A stretch of 64,000 nucleotides of DNA, from NCBI GenBank assembly GCA_021372355.1, contig JAJFUQ010000070.1, forward strand, positions 1-64,000, written 5' to 3'. A program made the position numbers and the translations under genes. The notes under the pieces are model-generated. The model was not told the DNA's origin, searched no databases, and was given only the letters and a program-made list of their open reading frames with translations. The first letter of the stretch is position 1; each line of letters starts with the position of its first letter. Source of the stretch: Nocardiaceae bacterium (GTDB lineage: Bacteria > Actinomycetota > Actinomycetes > Mycobacteriales > Mycobacteriaceae). This document shows positions 40,628 to 52,230 of the stretch, piece after piece.

Positions 40628-41797
40628 ATGACGACTGAACAGGACAACACGGCCCTGGATTCGCACACCGACGTGGGCACCCTGCCGCATCACAGTTTCT
40701 TCAACCGCCTCTACACCGGTACCGGTGCGTTCGAGGTCGTCGGGAATCGCGTGATGTGGTTCCGCATCACCGGGGCCATCATCGCGATCGCGATTCTCTC
40801 GATCGTCCTGCGCGGCTTCACCTTCGGTATCGACTTCGAGGGCGGCACGCGCATCCAGCTGCCTGCCGACGGCGTGACCGAGCAGTCCGTGGAGAACCTC
40901 TACTCGACGACGCTCGGCCATGAGCCGGTGTCGGTGCAGACGGTCGGTTCGGGCTCGTCGAAGACTATTCAGATCCGTTCTGAGGCGCTGAACGCGGAGC
41001 AGTCGAACAAGCTGCAGAACGCGATGTTCACGAAGTTCCAGCCGAAGGACCGGGACGGCAAGGTCAGCGCGGACGCGATCAGCATCGCGGACGTGAGCTC
41101 GACCTGGGGTGGTCAGATCACCCAGAAGGCGCTCATCGCCCTGGTGGTGTTCCTCGCCATCGTGGCCGCGTACATCACGTTCCGGTTCGAGCGGTTCATG
41201 GCGATTTCGGCGCTGTCCGCGCTCGTGTTCGACCTGACGGTGACGGCGGGCGTGTACTCGCTCATCGGGTTCGAGGTCACGCCCGCGACGGTGATCGGAA
41301 TGCTGACGATTCTCGGTTACTCCCTCTACGACACGGTCGTCGTGTTCGACAAGGTCGACGAGAACACCCGAGGGATTCAGCACCTGACCAAGCGCACGTA
41401 CGGCGAGCAGGCGAACCTGGCGCTGAACCAGACGCTCATGCGGTCGATCAACACGACGATCATCGGCATCATCCCGGTCGTCAGCATGATGATCATCGCG
41501 GTGTGGCTGCTCGGTGTCGGAACGCTCAAGGACCTCGCACTCGTGCTGCTCGTGGGCATGATCGTCGGCGCCTACTCGTCGATCTTCTTCGCGACGCCGT
41601 TGCTCGTGTGGATGAAGGAGCGGTGGGGTCCGGTCGCGACCCACACGAAGAAGGTTCTCGCTCGTCGCAACAGCGGCGGCACCAGCAAGGCAGCGGCGGC
41701 GTCGGCTCCGGTGTCCGCGAATGTGAAGAAGACGGCACCTTCGGCGCCTCGCCCAGGTGCTCGGCCCGCAGGTAAGCGCAACAAGAACAGGCACTGA
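40628..41797 (+). CDS. secF: Protein translocase subunit SecF
   Basis: 389-aa partner of SecD with six membrane helices. N-terminal region FGIDFEGGTRIQLP, then TPATVIGMLTILGYSLYDTV and VFDKVDENTRG, and the end of the transport domain with TTIIGIIPVVSMMIIAVWL. The last about 50 residues are an Ala/Lys/Pro-rich basic tail. The ATG is 2 nt downstream of the secD stop. Confidence 0.96.
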   Translation: MTTEQDNTALDSHTDVGTLPHHSFFNRLYTGTGAFEVVGNRVMWFRITGAIIAIAILSIVLRGFTFGIDFEGGTRIQLPADGVTEQSVENLYSTTLGHEPVSVQTVGSGSSKTIQIRSEALNAEQSNKLQNAMFTKFQPKDRDGKVSADAISIADVSSTWGGQITQKALIALVVFLAIVAAYITFRFERFMAISALSALVFDLTVTAGVYSLIGFEVTPATVIGMLTILGYSLYDTVVVFDKVDENTRGIQHLTKRTYGEQANLALNQTLMRSINTTIIGIIPVVSMMIIAVWLLGVGTLKDLALVLLVGMIVGAYSSIFFATPLLVWMKERWGPVATHTKKVLARRNSGGTSKAAAASAPVSANVKKTAPSAPRPGARPAGKRNKNRH

Positions 41798-41799
41798 GC

Positions 41800-43512
41800 A
41801 TGCTGAAACGATCGGCGATTACCCTCCTGGCTGCCGGTTGTGTAGCCGCGACCGTGGCCGGATGTTCGGCTGACAAGGTCCCGTCCATCGGTTACGCGGT
41901 GGACGGGCCGATCACCACTTATAACGCGGCGTCCCTGGAGGGCGCCGCGAGTGCCGCTGCCCAGGCGTTCCCGCGTACGCTCATCGGCTTCAGCTACATG
42001 GGCCCGAACGGTCTCCCGATCGAGGACACCGACCTCGGCACGGCGAATGTCGTGCCGGGGGACGCCCTCACCATTCAGTACCGGATCAATCCGAAGGCCG
42101 TGTTCTCGGACGGCGACCCGATCTCGTGCGACGACATGATGCTGACGTGGGCCGCGCACAGCCGGATCTTCACCAAGCGGTCGCCCGACGGCCAGGTCAT
42201 GATGCCGATGTTCGACGTGGCCAGCACCGCCGGCTACCAGGACATCGAGCGAATCGACTGCCAGCCCGGTGCCAAGGACGCGACGGTCGTCTTCCACCAG
42301 GGCCGCTCGTACGCCAACTGGAAGATGCTCTTCGGTGCGACGGACATCATGCCGTCGCACGTCGCAGCCCGGGTCGCCGGAGTTCGCGACATCGTCGCCG
42401 CGATCCAGGGTGGTGACAACGGATCGATCCAGAAGATCGCCGACTTCTGGAACACCGGCTGGAACCTCAAGCCGGGCAAACTCGATCTGTCGCTGTTCCC
42501 GGCGTCGGGTCCGTACCGCATCCAGTCCTACAGCGACGACGACGGTTTGGTCCTCGTGGCCAACGAGCGCTGGTGGGGCAACAAGCCGGCGACGCCGCGC
42601 ATCCTCATCATCCCGCGCAACGACAAGCTCAAGGACAAGGTGTCCTCGGGTGTGGTCGAGGTCGTCGACATCACGGCCGGTTCGGTGGACGGGCTCGACG
42701 TCGGAAAGCTCGAGGGCGGCAACGTTGCTTCGCGGAACGTCGACGAGCTGATCCTGCAGACGAATGGCGCGATGGGCCGGCCGGAGATCCGTCGTGCCTT
42801 CGCACAGTGCACCCCGCGCACCAAGCTCTTCGATGACTTCGGTCACCCGGGCTTCAAGCCGGCCGAGACCGGTCTCGGTGCGGGCGTCGACAACTCCCGA
42901 CTCGTCCAAGCCGACTCCCTGATCTACCCGGCCGTTGCCGGAACCGAGGCGAACAAGTACCCCGGCGGCGACGCCAAGGCAGCGCTGGCGACGCTCGATG
43001 GCGCACAGATCAAGGACGTCACGATCAAGATCGGTTACCGCACGCCGGACCCGCGCCGGGCGGCGATCGTCAAGGCGATCGCGGATGCCTGCAAGCCGGC
43101 GCGTATCAACGTCGTCGACGCAGGTAGCCCCGACTTCAAGCCGTGGGCATTGCGCGACCTCAAGATCGACGCCATGCTGACCGGTGTCGGCGGCACTCTC
43201 GGAGCCGGCGGTTCGGCGACCGGGGTGGAGGAGCTGTACAGTCTCAGGACCGACAGCCCGACGAACTTCGGCCTGTACGACAACACGAAGTTGAACGACG
43301 TTGTCGACAGCCTGGCGACCGACCCGAACTCGGCACTCGCCGTGGGGCCGCTCACCGACGCCGAAGGCATGCTGTGGGGCGACGTTCCGACGATTCCGCT
43401 GTTCGCGCAGCCGCGCACGATCGCCTTCGCCGACGGGCTGTCCAACGCGATCGCCAATCCCGGGCGGGGCGGTAGTGGCTGGAACATGGACAGATGGGTG
43501 CTCGAACGATGA
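41800..43512 (+). CDS. Family 5 extracellular solute-binding lipoprotein
   Basis: 570-aa lipoprotein. Signal peptide with lipobox VAGC (Cys22), then the SBP_bac_5 fold of peptide/nickel ABC transporters. No ABC permease or ATPase genes are adjacent. A gene of this type lies between secF and apt in M. tuberculosis as well (Rv2585c), so the position is conserved and it may serve in export or cell-envelope function rather than uptake. Its stop overlaps the apt ATG (ATGA). It starts 2 nt after the secF stop. Confidence 0.9.
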   Translation: MLKRSAITLLAAGCVAATVAGCSADKVPSIGYAVDGPITTYNAASLEGAASAAAQAFPRTLIGFSYMGPNGLPIEDTDLGTANVVPGDALTIQYRINPKAVFSDGDPISCDDMMLTWAAHSRIFTKRSPDGQVMMPMFDVASTAGYQDIERIDCQPGAKDATVVFHQGRSYANWKMLFGATDIMPSHVAARVAGVRDIVAAIQGGDNGSIQKIADFWNTGWNLKPGKLDLSLFPASGPYRIQSYSDDDGLVLVANERWWGNKPATPRILIIPRNDKLKDKVSSGVVEVVDITAGSVDGLDVGKLEGGNVASRNVDELILQTNGAMGRPEIRRAFAQCTPRTKLFDDFGHPGFKPAETGLGAGVDNSRLVQADSLIYPAVAGTEANKYPGGDAKAALATLDGAQIKDVTIKIGYRTPDPRRAAIVKAIADACKPARINVVDAGSPDFKPWALRDLKIDAMLTGVGGTLGAGGSATGVEELYSLRTDSPTNFGLYDNTKLNDVVDSLATDPNSALAVGPLTDAEGMLWGDVPTIPLFAQPRTIAFADGLSNAIANPGRGGSGWNMDRWVLER

Positions 43513-44033
43513 CCAGTGCGGTGGATGCCGTCAACCGGTTGACCCGATGGGTCGACGACTTCCCGATCGAAGGTGTGCGGTTCGCGGACCTGACGCCGGT
43601 CTTCGCGGACCAGGACGGTTTCGCGTCGATCGTGGCGGCGCTCGACGCGGCTGACCTCGAATTCGATCTCGTGGCCGGTCTCGACGCGCGCGGATTCCTC
43701 CTCGCCGGCGCCGTGGCGATCCAGCGCGGTTGTGGCGTTCTCGCGGTGCGTAAGGCCGGGAAGTTGCCGCCTCCGGTGCACAAGCGTGAGTTCGCCCTCG
43801 AGTATGGAACCGCGGCGTTCGAGATCCCGGCGAGCCAGGTGGATCTGCAGGGCAAGCGGGTTCTCATCGTCGACGACGTCCTCGCGACAGGTGGAACTCT
43901 GGCGGCCGCAGCGGGCCTGCTCACGGACGCCGGTGCGAACGTTGTGGGCCTCAGCGTGATCCTGGAACTGACGTTCCTCGGTGGTCGGGATCGCGTGCCC
44001 GGGCTGCCACTCTCCGCCGTCGTCGCGCTCTGA
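43509..44033 (+). CDS. apt: Adenine phosphoribosyltransferase
   Basis: 174-aa purine-salvage enzyme making AMP from adenine and PRPP. N-terminal DFPIEGVRFADLTPVFAD, then GLDARGFLLAGAVA, and the PRPP-binding motif VLIVDDVLATGGTLAAA. ATG 43509 overlaps the previous stop by 4 nt; an upstream GTG at 43494 is possible. Located before rel, as in mycobacteria. Confidence 0.95.
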   Translation: MTSAVDAVNRLTRWVDDFPIEGVRFADLTPVFADQDGFASIVAALDAADLEFDLVAGLDARGFLLAGAVAIQRGCGVLAVRKAGKLPPPVHKREFALEYGTAAFEIPASQVDLQGKRVLIVDDVLATGGTLAAAAGLLTDAGANVVGLSVILELTFLGGRDRVPGLPLSAVVAL

Positions 44034-44097
44034 GGACATAAACTAAGGTCGTGCCACGTTATGTGAGGCACTGACTGCAGGGAGTGGGGGTGAGTCG

Positions 44098-46437
44098 GTG
44101 ACGCAGAACATCGATCGCGGCCGTGGTGCCGAGGTAGATGGCCAGCCAGCCGCTGCCGAAGCACCTGCGGTGACGGCTGCGCCCTCGACGCCGCGCCGCG
44201 TCCGCGCGCGCTTGGCTCGGCGCATCACGGCGCAACGGCATTCGGCCGTCAAACCCGTACTCGAGCCGTTGGTCGTCGTCCACCGTGAGTTGTATCCGAA
44301 GGCTGATCTCAGCGTCCTGCAGAAGGCGTATGACATCGCCGAGGAGCGGCATCAGGGCCAATTGCGCAAGTCCGGCGACGCGTACATCACGCATCCGCTG
44401 GCCGTCGCGAACATCTTGGCCGAGCTCGGCATGGACACGACGACCCTGGTCGCGGCTCTCCTGCACGACACCGTCGAAGACACCGGCTACTCGATCGACC
44501 AGCTGACGGCCGACTTCGGCCCGGAGATCGCGCACCTCGTCGACGGAGTGACGAAGCTCGACAAGGTCAATCTCGGTTCCGCTGCCGAGGCGGAGACGAT
44601 CCGCAAGATGATCATCGCGATGGCGCGGGACCCCCGCGTCTTGGTGATCAAGGTCGCGGACCGCCTGCACAACATGCGGACGATGCGCTTCCTGCCGCCG
44701 GAGAAGCAGGCGAAGAAGGCTCGCGAGACGCTGGAAGTCATTGCGCCGCTTGCCCACCGCCTCGGTATGGCAACGGTCAAGTGGGAGCTCGAGGACCTGT
44801 CGTTCGCGATCCTGCACCCGAAGAAGTACGACGAGATCGTCCGTCTCGTCGCCGGACGAGCACCGTCGCGCGACCAGTACCTGAACCGGGTCCGCCAGGA
44901 AGTGACCGCGACGCTGACCGCCTCGCGCATCAACGCGACGGTCGAAGGACGGCCGAAGCACTACTGGTCGATCTATCAGAAGATGATCGTCAAGGGGCGC
45001 GACTTCGACGACATCCACGACCTCGTCGGCATCCGCATTCTGTGCGAGGAGACGCGCGACTGCTATGCCGCGGTCGGTGTTGTTCACGCGCTGTGGCAGC
45101 CGATGGCCGGTCGTTTCAAGGACTACATCGCGCAGCCTCGGTTCGGCGTTTACCAGTCGCTGCACACGACTGTCGTGGGCCCGGACGGCAAGCCGCTCGA
45201 AGTGCAGATCCGTACCCGCGAGATGCACCGCACCGCGGAGTTCGGCATCGCGGCGCACTGGCGCTACAAGGAATCGAAATACCGCGACGCGGCGAAGCAC
45301 GACCACGCCGAGGTCGACGACATGGCGTGGATGCGCCAGCTGCTCGACTGGCAGCGGGAAGCCGCGGACCCGGGCGAGTTCCTCGAGTCGCTGCGATACA
45401 ACCTCGCGGTCAAGGAGATCTTCGTCTTCACCCCGAAGGGCGACGTCATCACGTTGCCGACCGGGTCGACGCCGGTGGACTTCGCCTATGCGGTGCACAC
45501 CGAGGTCGGGCACCGGTGCATCGGTGCGCGCGTCAATGGCCGTCTCGTCGCGCTGGAACGACAGCTCGAGAACGGCGAGGTCGTCGAGGTATTCACCTCG
45601 AAGGCCGTCAATGCCGGACCGAGCCGGGACTGGCAGAATTTCGTCGTTTCGCCGCGCGCCAAGGCCAAGATTCGTCAGTGGTTCGCGAAGGAACGCCGCG
45701 AGGAAGCCCTCGAAAACGGCAAGGACGCAATCGCGAAGGAAGTCCGCCGTGTCGGGCTACCGCTGCAGCGCTTGTTCAGCGCCGATGCGATGTCCTCGGT
45801 CGCTGCCGAGTTGCGCTACGCGGACATCTCCGCGCTGTACACCGCCGTCGGTGAGCACCAGGTTTCGGCCGCGCACGTGGTGCAGCGGCTCATGGCGCAC
45901 TACGGCGGAGTCAGCGACGTCGAGGAGGAGATCGCCGAGCGGCTCACGCCGTCGACGTTGGTGTCGCGCAACCGGGCTCCGAGCGACGCGGGCGTCACCG
46001 TGCCGGGCGCCGATGGAACCGTCGCCAAGCTCGCGAAGTGCTGCACGCCCGTACCAGGCGACGAGATCCTGGGCTTCGTCACTCGCGGCGGCGCGGTGTC
46101 GGTACACCGAACCGACTGCACGAACGCGGAAAACCTGCGTGAGCAGCGTGAACGCATCATCGAGGTGGTGTGGGCGCCATCGCCGAGTTCGGTGTTCCTC
46201 GTGGCGATCCAGGTCGAAGCGCTCGATCGCCACCGACTTCTGTCGGATGTGACGAAGGCTCTCGCAGACGAGCGCGTGAATATTCTGTCCGCGTCGGTGA
46301 CGACGTCGGGGGACCGGGTTGCGGTCAGTCGCTTCACCTTCGAGATGGGCGACCCCAAGCACCTCGGCCACGTCCTCAACCAGGTGCGCAACGTCGAAGG
46401 CGTCTACGACGTCTATCGCGTGACGTCCGCGGCCTGA
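44098..46437 (+). CDS. rel: Bifunctional (p)ppGpp synthetase/hydrolase
   Basis: 779-aa stringent-response enzyme. The HD hydrolase domain is intact (H85 in [11 protein letters not shown]123-D124 in [10 protein letters not shown]). The synthetase domain has [30 protein letters not shown] and [19 protein letters not shown] domain ([20 protein letters not shown]), a zinc-finger-like [10 protein letters not shown]...HRTDC region and a C-terminal ACT domain follow. Length is usual for long RSH proteins. GTG start 64 bp after apt; a strong terminator follows. Confidence 0.96.
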   Translation: MTQNIDRGRGAEVDGQPAAAEAPAVTAAPSTPRRVRARLARRITAQRHSAVKPVLEPLVVVHRELYPKADLSVLQKAYDIAEERHQGQLRKSGDAYITHPLAVANILAELGMDTTTLVAALLHDTVEDTGYSIDQLTADFGPEIAHLVDGVTKLDKVNLGSAAEAETIRKMIIAMARDPRVLVIKVADRLHNMRTMRFLPPEKQAKKARETLEVIAPLAHRLGMATVKWELEDLSFAILHPKKYDEIVRLVAGRAPSRDQYLNRVRQEVTATLTASRINATVEGRPKHYWSIYQKMIVKGRDFDDIHDLVGIRILCEETRDCYAAVGVVHALWQPMAGRFKDYIAQPRFGVYQSLHTTVVGPDGKPLEVQIRTREMHRTAEFGIAAHWRYKESKYRDAAKHDHAEVDDMAWMRQLLDWQREAADPGEFLESLRYNLAVKEIFVFTPKGDVITLPTGSTPVDFAYAVHTEVGHRCIGARVNGRLVALERQLENGEVVEVFTSKAVNAGPSRDWQNFVVSPRAKAKIRQWFAKERREEALENGKDAIAKEVRRVGLPLQRLFSADAMSSVAAELRYADISALYTAVGEHQVSAAHVVQRLMAHYGGVSDVEEEIAERLTPSTLVSRNRAPSDAGVTVPGADGTVAKLAKCCTPVPGDEILGFVTRGGAVSVHRTDCTNAENLREQRERIIEVVWAPSPSSVFLVAIQVEALDRHRLLSDVTKALADERVNILSASVTTSGDRVAVSRFTFEMGDPKHLGHVLNQVRNVEGVYDVYRVTSAA

Positions 46438-46447
46438 TTCCAGCGCA

Positions 46448-46486
46448 ACGAAAAAGCGCCCGCCGGGTAGGCGGGCGCTTTTTCGT
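46448..46486. terminator. Bidirectional intrinsic terminator between rel and ppi
   Basis: Perfect 17-bp inverted repeat (46448-46464 and 46470-46486), loop GGGTA, with A5 and T5 runs in the outer arms. It serves the convergent genes rel (stop 46437) and the peptidyl-prolyl isomerase (stop 46493). Confidence 0.92.
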
Positions 46487-46492
46487 CGAGAA

Positions 46493-47359
46493 CTAGCCGG
46501 TGACGGCGGTGATCTCCACCTTGGCGACGGGCTGACCATCTTCGCCACCGCCGACGATGCCCTGCTGGGCGATCTTGTCGAGGGTCGCCAGGTCGTTCTG
46601 ATCGACCCAACCGAAGACGGTGTACGACGGCGGCAACTTCGAGTCGCCGTACACGAGGAAGAACTGGCTGCCGTTGGTGCCCGGTCCCGCGTTCGCCATG
46701 GCGATCATGCCGCGACCGTAGGTGAGCAGTGGCTTCTTGTCCGGCTGGTCGACCGGGAACTCGTCCGCGAACTGGTAACCCGGGCCGCCGGTACCGCTAC
46801 CGGTTGGGTCGCCACACTGCAGAACCTTGAGTTCGGCGCTGGAGGTCATGCGGTGGCACGTGGTGCCGTTGAAGTACCCCTGGCGAGCGAGGCTGATGAA
46901 GTTGTTGACCGTGCACGGCGAATCCGCGATTCGCATCCACATGGTGATCGGACCCTGTGCGGTCTCGATCTTCATCGGCTGAGGCATGATTCCGTTCGCA
47001 TCGCCCACCGTCGCGATGCCGGTGGCCGCCGGCGGGTTGACCGGCTTGGCGGCCGGCGCCGGGGTCGGGTCGTACTTGCAGTCCACGAGATCCGGGAAAG
47101 GCGTCGCACGGCGCGCCGGCATCGGATCGGCCGGCTGCGACGGCGCTGCGGACGTTGTCGAAGCAGCTTGGGTCGACTTGTCGTCGGAACTGTTCTTGAA
47201 CACCAGGACGCCGCCGACTGCTGCGGCGATCACCACGACGCCGACGATGGCACCGATGACAGTGTTCCGTCGGCGCAGACGGGCGCGCTCAGCACGTCGC
47301 TCGAGCTGACGCTGAAGCTTCCTTTTGGCGGCCGCACGGCGCTGCTGATTGGTGGGCAA
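46493..47359 (-). CDS. ppiB: Membrane-anchored cyclophilin-type peptidyl-prolyl isomerase
   Basis: 288-aa protein. Basic N-terminus (PTNQQRRAAAKRKLQRQLER), membrane helix at about 34-55 (VIGAIVGVVVIAAAVGGVLV), Ser/Thr/Ala/Pro linker, and an external cyclophilin domain with MANAGPGTNGSQFF and SYTVFGWV. TTG 47359 is chosen because GGAGG lies nine bases upstream; a GTG at 47398 is also in frame. Same position next to rel and hisS as in M. tuberculosis. Confidence 0.92.
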   Translation of the reverse strand: MPTNQQRRAAAKRKLQRQLERRAERARLRRRNTVIGAIVGVVVIAAAVGGVLVFKNSSDDKSTQAASTTSAAPSQPADPMPARRATPFPDLVDCKYDPTPAPAAKPVNPPAATGIATVGDANGIMPQPMKIETAQGPITMWMRIADSPCTVNNFISLARQGYFNGTTCHRMTSSAELKVLQCGDPTGSGTGGPGYQFADEFPVDQPDKKPLLTYGRGMIAMANAGPGTNGSQFFLVYGDSKLPPSYTVFGWVDQNDLATLDKIAQQGIVGGGEDGQPVAKVEITAVTG

Positions 47360-47476
47360 GTCTCGGTTCCTCCGCGTGTATGAACAGCTCAGGCGCACTC
47401 AGACTAGGTCACACACCTGAGAACGACGTCAGGCGACACAAGTTGACTCAAATCGGGCGCAGTAAAGTAGCGGATT

Positions 47477-48769
47477 GTGACTGCATCCGCCTCGTCGACC
47501 AATGCCAAGGGCCCCTTCAGCGCCCCTAAGGGCGTCCCGGACTACGTTCCGCCGCAGTCGGATGAATTCGTGGCCGTTCGTTCTGGCCTGATCCGGGCGG
47601 CGACTCTGGCCGGGTACGAGCACATCGAATTGCCGATCTTCGAGGACACCGCCTTGTTCGCCCGTGGCGTCGGGGAGTCGACCGATGTCGTCACCAAGGA
47701 GATGTACACGTTCGCCGACCGCGGAGAGCGCAGCGTCACGCTGCGGCCCGAGGGGACGGCGGGCGTCATGCGCGCGGTTATCGAGCACGGACTCGACCGC
47801 GGCGTGTTGCCCGTCAAGCTCTGCTACGCGGGTCCGTTCTTCCGGTACGAGCGACCGCAGGCCGGCCGGTACCGGCAGCTGCAGCAGGTGGGCGTGGAAG
47901 CGATCGGCGTCGATGACCCGGCGCTGGATGCAGAGGTCATCGCTGTCGCCGACGCGGGATTCCGTTCTCTTGGCCTCGATGGCTTCCGGCTCGAGATCAC
48001 CTCTCTGGGTGACGACACGTGCCGTCCGCAGTACCGGGAGAAGCTGCAGGAGTTCCTCCTGAAGTTGCCGCTCGACGAGGCCACCCGCACCCGCGCGAAC
48101 ATCAACCCACTGCGCGTTCTCGATGACAAGCGACCTGACGTGAAGGCGATGACCGCTGACGCGCCGCTCATGCTCGACAACTTGTCGGATTCGGCGAAAG
48201 CGCACTTCGAAGAGGTGTTGACGCACCTCGACGCCATTGGCGTGCCGTATGTGATCAACCCCCGCATGGTTCGCGGCCTGGACTACTACACGAAGACGAC
48301 GTTCGAATTCGTGCACGACGGTTTGGGTGCGCAATCGGGGATCGGTGGCGGCGGTCGTTACGACGGACTGATGTCGGAGCTCGGCGGTCAGCCACTGTCC
48401 GGCATCGGCTTCGGACTCGGTGTCGACCGCACGCTGCTCGCGTTGGCTGCCGAAGGCAAGACCGCAGGTAGCGGTACTCGCGTCGACGTATTCGGGGTGC
48501 CGATGGGGGAGTCCGCGAAAAGCAAATTAGTTGTTATCGCGGCACAGCTGCGGCAGCGGGGAATTCGAGTCGACCTGGCTTATGGTGGCCGCGGGCTCAA
48601 AGGATCGATGAAGGCCGCGGACCGATCCGGTGCGGCCTTCGCGCTCATCCTCGGCGATCGCGAATTGGAGGCGGGCACGGTAGTGGTGAAGAACCTCCGT
48701 ACCGCCGAACAGACGCCGGTCGAACTCAGCAACGTCGTCGACTATCTCGGGAGCATCGTCAGTGTCTGA
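47477..48769 (+). CDS. hisS: Histidyl-tRNA synthetase
   Basis: 430-aa class II synthetase. Motif 2 region [19 protein letters not shown], HisRS signature [15 protein letters not shown], motif 3 [16 protein letters not shown], and a C-terminal anticodon-binding domain. GTG start. The last 8 nt overlap the next gene. No T-box-like leader was seen. Confidence 0.96.
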   Translation: MTASASSTNAKGPFSAPKGVPDYVPPQSDEFVAVRSGLIRAATLAGYEHIELPIFEDTALFARGVGESTDVVTKEMYTFADRGERSVTLRPEGTAGVMRAVIEHGLDRGVLPVKLCYAGPFFRYERPQAGRYRQLQQVGVEAIGVDDPALDAEVIAVADAGFRSLGLDGFRLEITSLGDDTCRPQYREKLQEFLLKLPLDEATRTRANINPLRVLDDKRPDVKAMTADAPLMLDNLSDSAKAHFEEVLTHLDAIGVPYVINPRMVRGLDYYTKTTFEFVHDGLGAQSGIGGGGRYDGLMSELGGQPLSGIGFGLGVDRTLLALAAEGKTAGSGTRVDVFGVPMGESAKSKLVVIAAQLRQRGIRVDLAYGGRGLKGSMKAADRSGAAFALILGDRELEAGTVVVKNLRTAEQTPVELSNVVDYLGSIVSV

Positions 48770-49403
48770 ACCGAACCAGCTGCCCAGCACGGTTTCGCTC
48801 GACCTCATCCCGTCGCAGATGTATGGGAAGGCGGTCCGGAAGGTCGTCATCACCGTCGGGATCCTGACCGTCATCGCGATGGGTCTGGTCTTCTGGGCGG
48901 TGAACTGGTGGGTCGCGTTGATCGTCGGTGCGCTGGTCAGCGGCCCGACGATCCTGTCCGCACTATCGGCCCTTCGGCGGTCGATCACGTTGAGCGGCAC
49001 GACGGTGCATGCGGTTCGCGGCGTCTTCTCGAAGAAGGTCGATCTGGCGAACGCGTCGACCGTCGAGCTCGTCGTCCGACCGGGCCGCATCAGCATGATC
49101 AATCTGTATGTCTCGGACGGGAAGTCGGCCGTCACCGTCCCGCTCGCGCTGTACAGCGACGGCGCCGGGCGGGAACTGGAGATCGTCGCGATCCGCGGGC
49201 TCGCGGATGGATTGGCCGGCAGTCACATCGCGGCCGCGCTCGCCGCCTCCACGGTCCTGGTGAACCAGTTGCGCGCCATGGCGCGCGACGCGTCGCCGAA
49301 TGATCGACCGCTCTACCGGGCGACGATGCAGGCTGCGGCGTCGAAGACGATTTCCGTGACGCTGACCGACGAACAGGTTGCCGCGCTCGTCAACATGGGC
49401 TGA
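48762..49403 (+). CDS. Conserved membrane protein
   Basis: 213-aa protein with two adjacent membrane helices (about residues 28-48 and 50-70) followed by a soluble domain ([40 protein letters not shown]) that resembles a PH-like beta domain. The GTG start overlaps hisS by 8 nt, so it is probably cotranscribed. Function unknown. Confidence 0.78.
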   Translation: MSEPNQLPSTVSLDLIPSQMYGKAVRKVVITVGILTVIAMGLVFWAVNWWVALIVGALVSGPTILSALSALRRSITLSGTTVHAVRGVFSKKVDLANASTVELVVRPGRISMINLYVSDGKSAVTVPLALYSDGAGRELEIVAIRGLADGLAGSHIAAALAASTVLVNQLRAMARDASPNDRPLYRATMQAAASKTISVTLTDEQVAALVNMG

Positions 49404-49416
49404 GTCAGGGGAGCGT

Positions 49417-50331
49417 TCAGCGCAGTGCCGGCGGGTTGTTCAGGTCGCGGGCCGAATAGGTGTCGCAGGCGCTGATCTGACCGGTCTGGTAGCCGGCGCT
49501 GAACCACGCCTGCCGCTGCGCGGAGGTGCCGTGCGTGTACTTCTCCGGGTTGGTGCGGCCGGTCATCGATTCCTGGATGTGGTCGTCGCCGACGGACGCC
49601 GCAGCCGACAGCGCGTCCGCGATGTCCTTCTGCGTGAGCGGCTTGAGGTACGGCTGAGTTTGTCCAGGTGCCGGGTCCTTGTCGGCGTAGTAGGCCCAGA
49701 TACCGCCGTAGCAATCAGCCTGTAGTTCGGTGCGGACGGCGCCGGAGTTGGCGCCTTGCGGGTCCTGCTGCGACTTGTTGATGTCGCCGAGTTGGGTCTG
49801 AATGTGGTGGCCGAACTCATGGGCGACGACGTACTCCTGTGCCAGCGCGCCGCTGCTCGAACCGAACTGCTCCTCGAGGGTTTTGAAGAACGTCGTGTCG
49901 AAGTACGCGACATTGTCGGCCGGGCAGTAGAACGGGCCGACGTCGGTGTTCGCGGGTCCACAGCCGGTTTGGACGTCGCCGGAGAAAAGCTTGAGACCCG
50001 GCTTGATGTAGTCGACACCGGTCTGCTTGGGGAGTTCTGTGCCCCAGACGTCGTCCAGGCTGTACGCAGTGGCAATGACGCGACAGTTCGGGTCCGTGTT
50101 CGCAGCTTGGCCGGTGGTGCATTGCGAAACATCCGGACCGGCGCCCCCGTCGCCACCGCCGGTGCTGCTTCCGCCGAGGATCGCGCTGGGGTCGACACCC
50201 ATCAACATGGCGATGACGACGATGATGAGTCCGCCCGCGCCGCCGCCGATGGCGATGCCTCGGCCACGTCCGCCACCGCCGCCGGTGCTGGCTCGGTCCG
50301 GGTCGAACTGCATGCCCTCGTTGAAGGTCAT
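49417..50331 (-). CDS. Neutral zinc metallopeptidase (YpfJ family)
   Basis: 304-aa membrane-anchored protease. MTFNEGMQFDPDRAS at the start, a Gly-rich stretch, one membrane helix (about 30-48), then the external catalytic domain. The HExxH zinc motif is VVAHEFGHHIQTQLG, with ELQADCYGGIWAYYAD providing the third ligand region. Four or more Cys in the outer domain may form disulfides. A glycine-rich homolog lies near aspS in M. tuberculosis. Substrate unknown. Confidence 0.92.
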   Translation of the reverse strand: MTFNEGMQFDPDRASTGGGGGRGRGIAIGGGAGGLIIVVIAMLMGVDPSAILGGSSTGGGDGGAGPDVSQCTTGQAANTDPNCRVIATAYSLDDVWGTELPKQTGVDYIKPGLKLFSGDVQTGCGPANTDVGPFYCPADNVAYFDTTFFKTLEEQFGSSSGALAQEYVVAHEFGHHIQTQLGDINKSQQDPQGANSGAVRTELQADCYGGIWAYYADKDPAPGQTQPYLKPLTQKDIADALSAAASVGDDHIQESMTGRTNPEKYTHGTSAQRQAWFSAGYQTGQISACDTYSARDLNNPPALR

Positions 50332-50463
50332 TTCTGCGCTCCCTCATTGCTCACTGGCCACAGTCAGCTTTTCACGACACGGATGGAGCGGCAGCAGATT
50401 TCCCAGCGCAACCGACCCTCCGTAGGATCGACAACCGTATAGCGATTTCACGAAAGGTCGGCT

Positions 50464-52230
50464 GTGCTACGCACCCACGAAGCAGGCGCGCTGCGAAGCA
50501 GCGACGCTGGTCATATCGTCACTCTCGCAGGCTGGGTCGCGCGACGTCGCGACCACGGAGGCGTGACGTTTGTCGATCTTCGTGACGCGTCCGGCGTGTG
50601 CCAGGTCGTGTTCCGCGAGGGCGAACCCGCTGCTCAGGCGCACAAGCTGCGCTCGGAGTTCTGCGTGAAGGTGACCGGCAAGGTCGAAATCCGTCCCGAG
50701 GGCAACGAGAACACCGAGATCCCGACGGGTGCGGTCGAGATCAACGTGACGGCCCTCGAGGTCCTCAACGAGAGTGCTCCGCTGCCATTCCAGCTCGACG
50801 AGCAGCCCGGCGAAGAGGCGCGTCTGCGTCACCGCTACCTCGACCTGCGTCGCGAGGGACCGGGTGCGGCGCTGCGTTTGCGGTCGAAGGTCAACGCCGC
50901 GGCGCGTGAGGTGCTTGCGCGCCACGACTTCGTCGAGATCGAGACCCCGACGCTCACGAAGTCGACGCCGGAAGGTGCACGTGACTTCCTCGTCCCGGCT
51001 CGTTTGCAGCCGGGCAGCTTCTATGCCCTCCCGCAGAGCCCGCAGCTGTTCAAGCAGTTGCTCATGGTCGCGGGCATGGAGCGCTACTACCAGATCGCGC
51101 GTTGCTACCGCGACGAAGACTTCCGCGCCGACCGCCAGCCGGAGTTCACGCAGCTCGACATCGAGATGAGCTTCGTCGACCAGGACGACGTCATCGCGCT
51201 CGCCGAAGAGGTCCTGGCCAACGTCTGGAAGACGATCGGGGTCGACATTCCGACCTCGATCGACCGGATGACCTACGCCGAGGCGATGCGTCGCTTCGGT
51301 TCGGACAAGCCGGACCTGCGCTTCGACATCGAGATCGTCGAGTGCGCCGAGTACTTCACGAACACGCCGTTCCGCGTCTTCCAGTCCGAGTACGTCGGTG
51401 CCGTCGTGATGGCGGGCGGCGCTTCGCAGCCGCGCCGCACGCTCGACGCGTGGCAGGAATGGGCGAAGCAGCGCGGCGCCAAGGGCCTCGCGTACGTCTT
51501 GATCGGCGAGGACGGCGAACTTGCCGGTCCGGTCGCCAAGAACCTCTCCGATGACGAGCGCGCGGGCCTCGCCGCTCACGTCGGCGCGAAGCCGGGCGAC
51601 TGCGTCTTTTTCGCCGCGGGTGCCACCAGGCCGTCGCGCGCACTCCTCGGTGCGGCTCGCGGCGAGATCGCCAAGCGCCTCGGTCTCATCGACCCGAACA
51701 AGTGGTCGTTCCTGTGGGTTGTCGACGCGCCGCTCTTCGAGCCGGCTGCCGACGCGACCGCATCGGGTGATGTGGCACTCGGCTACAGCGCCTGGACGGC
51801 CGTGCACCATGCGTTCACCTCGCCGAAGCCGGAGTCGGTCGACACGTTCGACACGGATCCGGGTTCGGCGCTGGCCTACGCCTACGACATCGTGTGCAAC
51901 GGCAACGAGATCGGCGGTGGCTCGATTCGTATCCACCGCAAGGATGTGCAGGAACGCGTGTTCGCGGTCATGGGCATCAGCCATGAGGAAGCTCAGGAGA
52001 AGTTCGGCTTCCTGCTCGACGCCTTCGCCTTCGGCGCACCGCCGCACGGCGGGATCGCGTTCGGGTGGGACCGCATCACCGCACTTCTCGCCGGCACCGA
52101 GTCGATCCGCGACGTCATTGCCTTCCCGAAGTCCGGTGGCGGGGTCGACCCGCTGACGTCGGCCCCCGCGCCGATCACTCCGCAGCAGCGGGCGGAGTCC
52201 GGCATCGATGGACCGAAGAAGAAGGCATAG
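50464..52230 (+). CDS. aspS: Aspartyl-tRNA synthetase
   Basis: 588-aa bacterial-type class II synthetase with N-terminal OB anticodon domain ([20 protein letters not shown]), motif 2 [22 protein letters not shown] insertion domain, and motif 3 [19 protein letters not shown] start. The form found in organisms lacking AsnRS is usually non-discriminating (Asp/Asn tRNA); this is inferred from the lineage. Confidence 0.96.
   Translation: MLRTHEAGALRSSDAGHIVTLAGWVARRRDHGGVTFVDLRDASGVCQVVFREGEPAAQAHKLRSEFCVKVTGKVEIRPEGNENTEIPTGAVEINVTALEVLNESAPLPFQLDEQPGEEARLRHRYLDLRREGPGAALRLRSKVNAAAREVLARHDFVEIETPTLTKSTPEGARDFLVPARLQPGSFYALPQSPQLFKQLLMVAGMERYYQIARCYRDEDFRADRQPEFTQLDIEMSFVDQDDVIALAEEVLANVWKTIGVDIPTSIDRMTYAEAMRRFGSDKPDLRFDIEIVECAEYFTNTPFRVFQSEYVGAVVMAGGASQPRRTLDAWQEWAKQRGAKGLAYVLIGEDGELAGPVAKNLSDDERAGLAAHVGAKPGDCVFFAAGATRPSRALLGAARGEIAKRLGLIDPNKWSFLWVVDAPLFEPAADATASGDVALGYSAWTAVHHAFTSPKPESVDTFDTDPGSALAYAYDIVCNGNEIGGGSIRIHRKDVQERVFAVMGISHEEAQEKFGFLLDAFAFGAPPHGGIAFGWDRITALLAGTESIRDVIAFPKSGGGVDPLTSAPAPITPQQRAESGIDGPKKKA

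Noticed and set aside
40463..45513. Several long antisense frames opposite secF, the solute-binding protein, apt and rel
   Set aside because: They lie over well-supported genes, have no domains or starts with ribosome-binding sites, and result from high GC.
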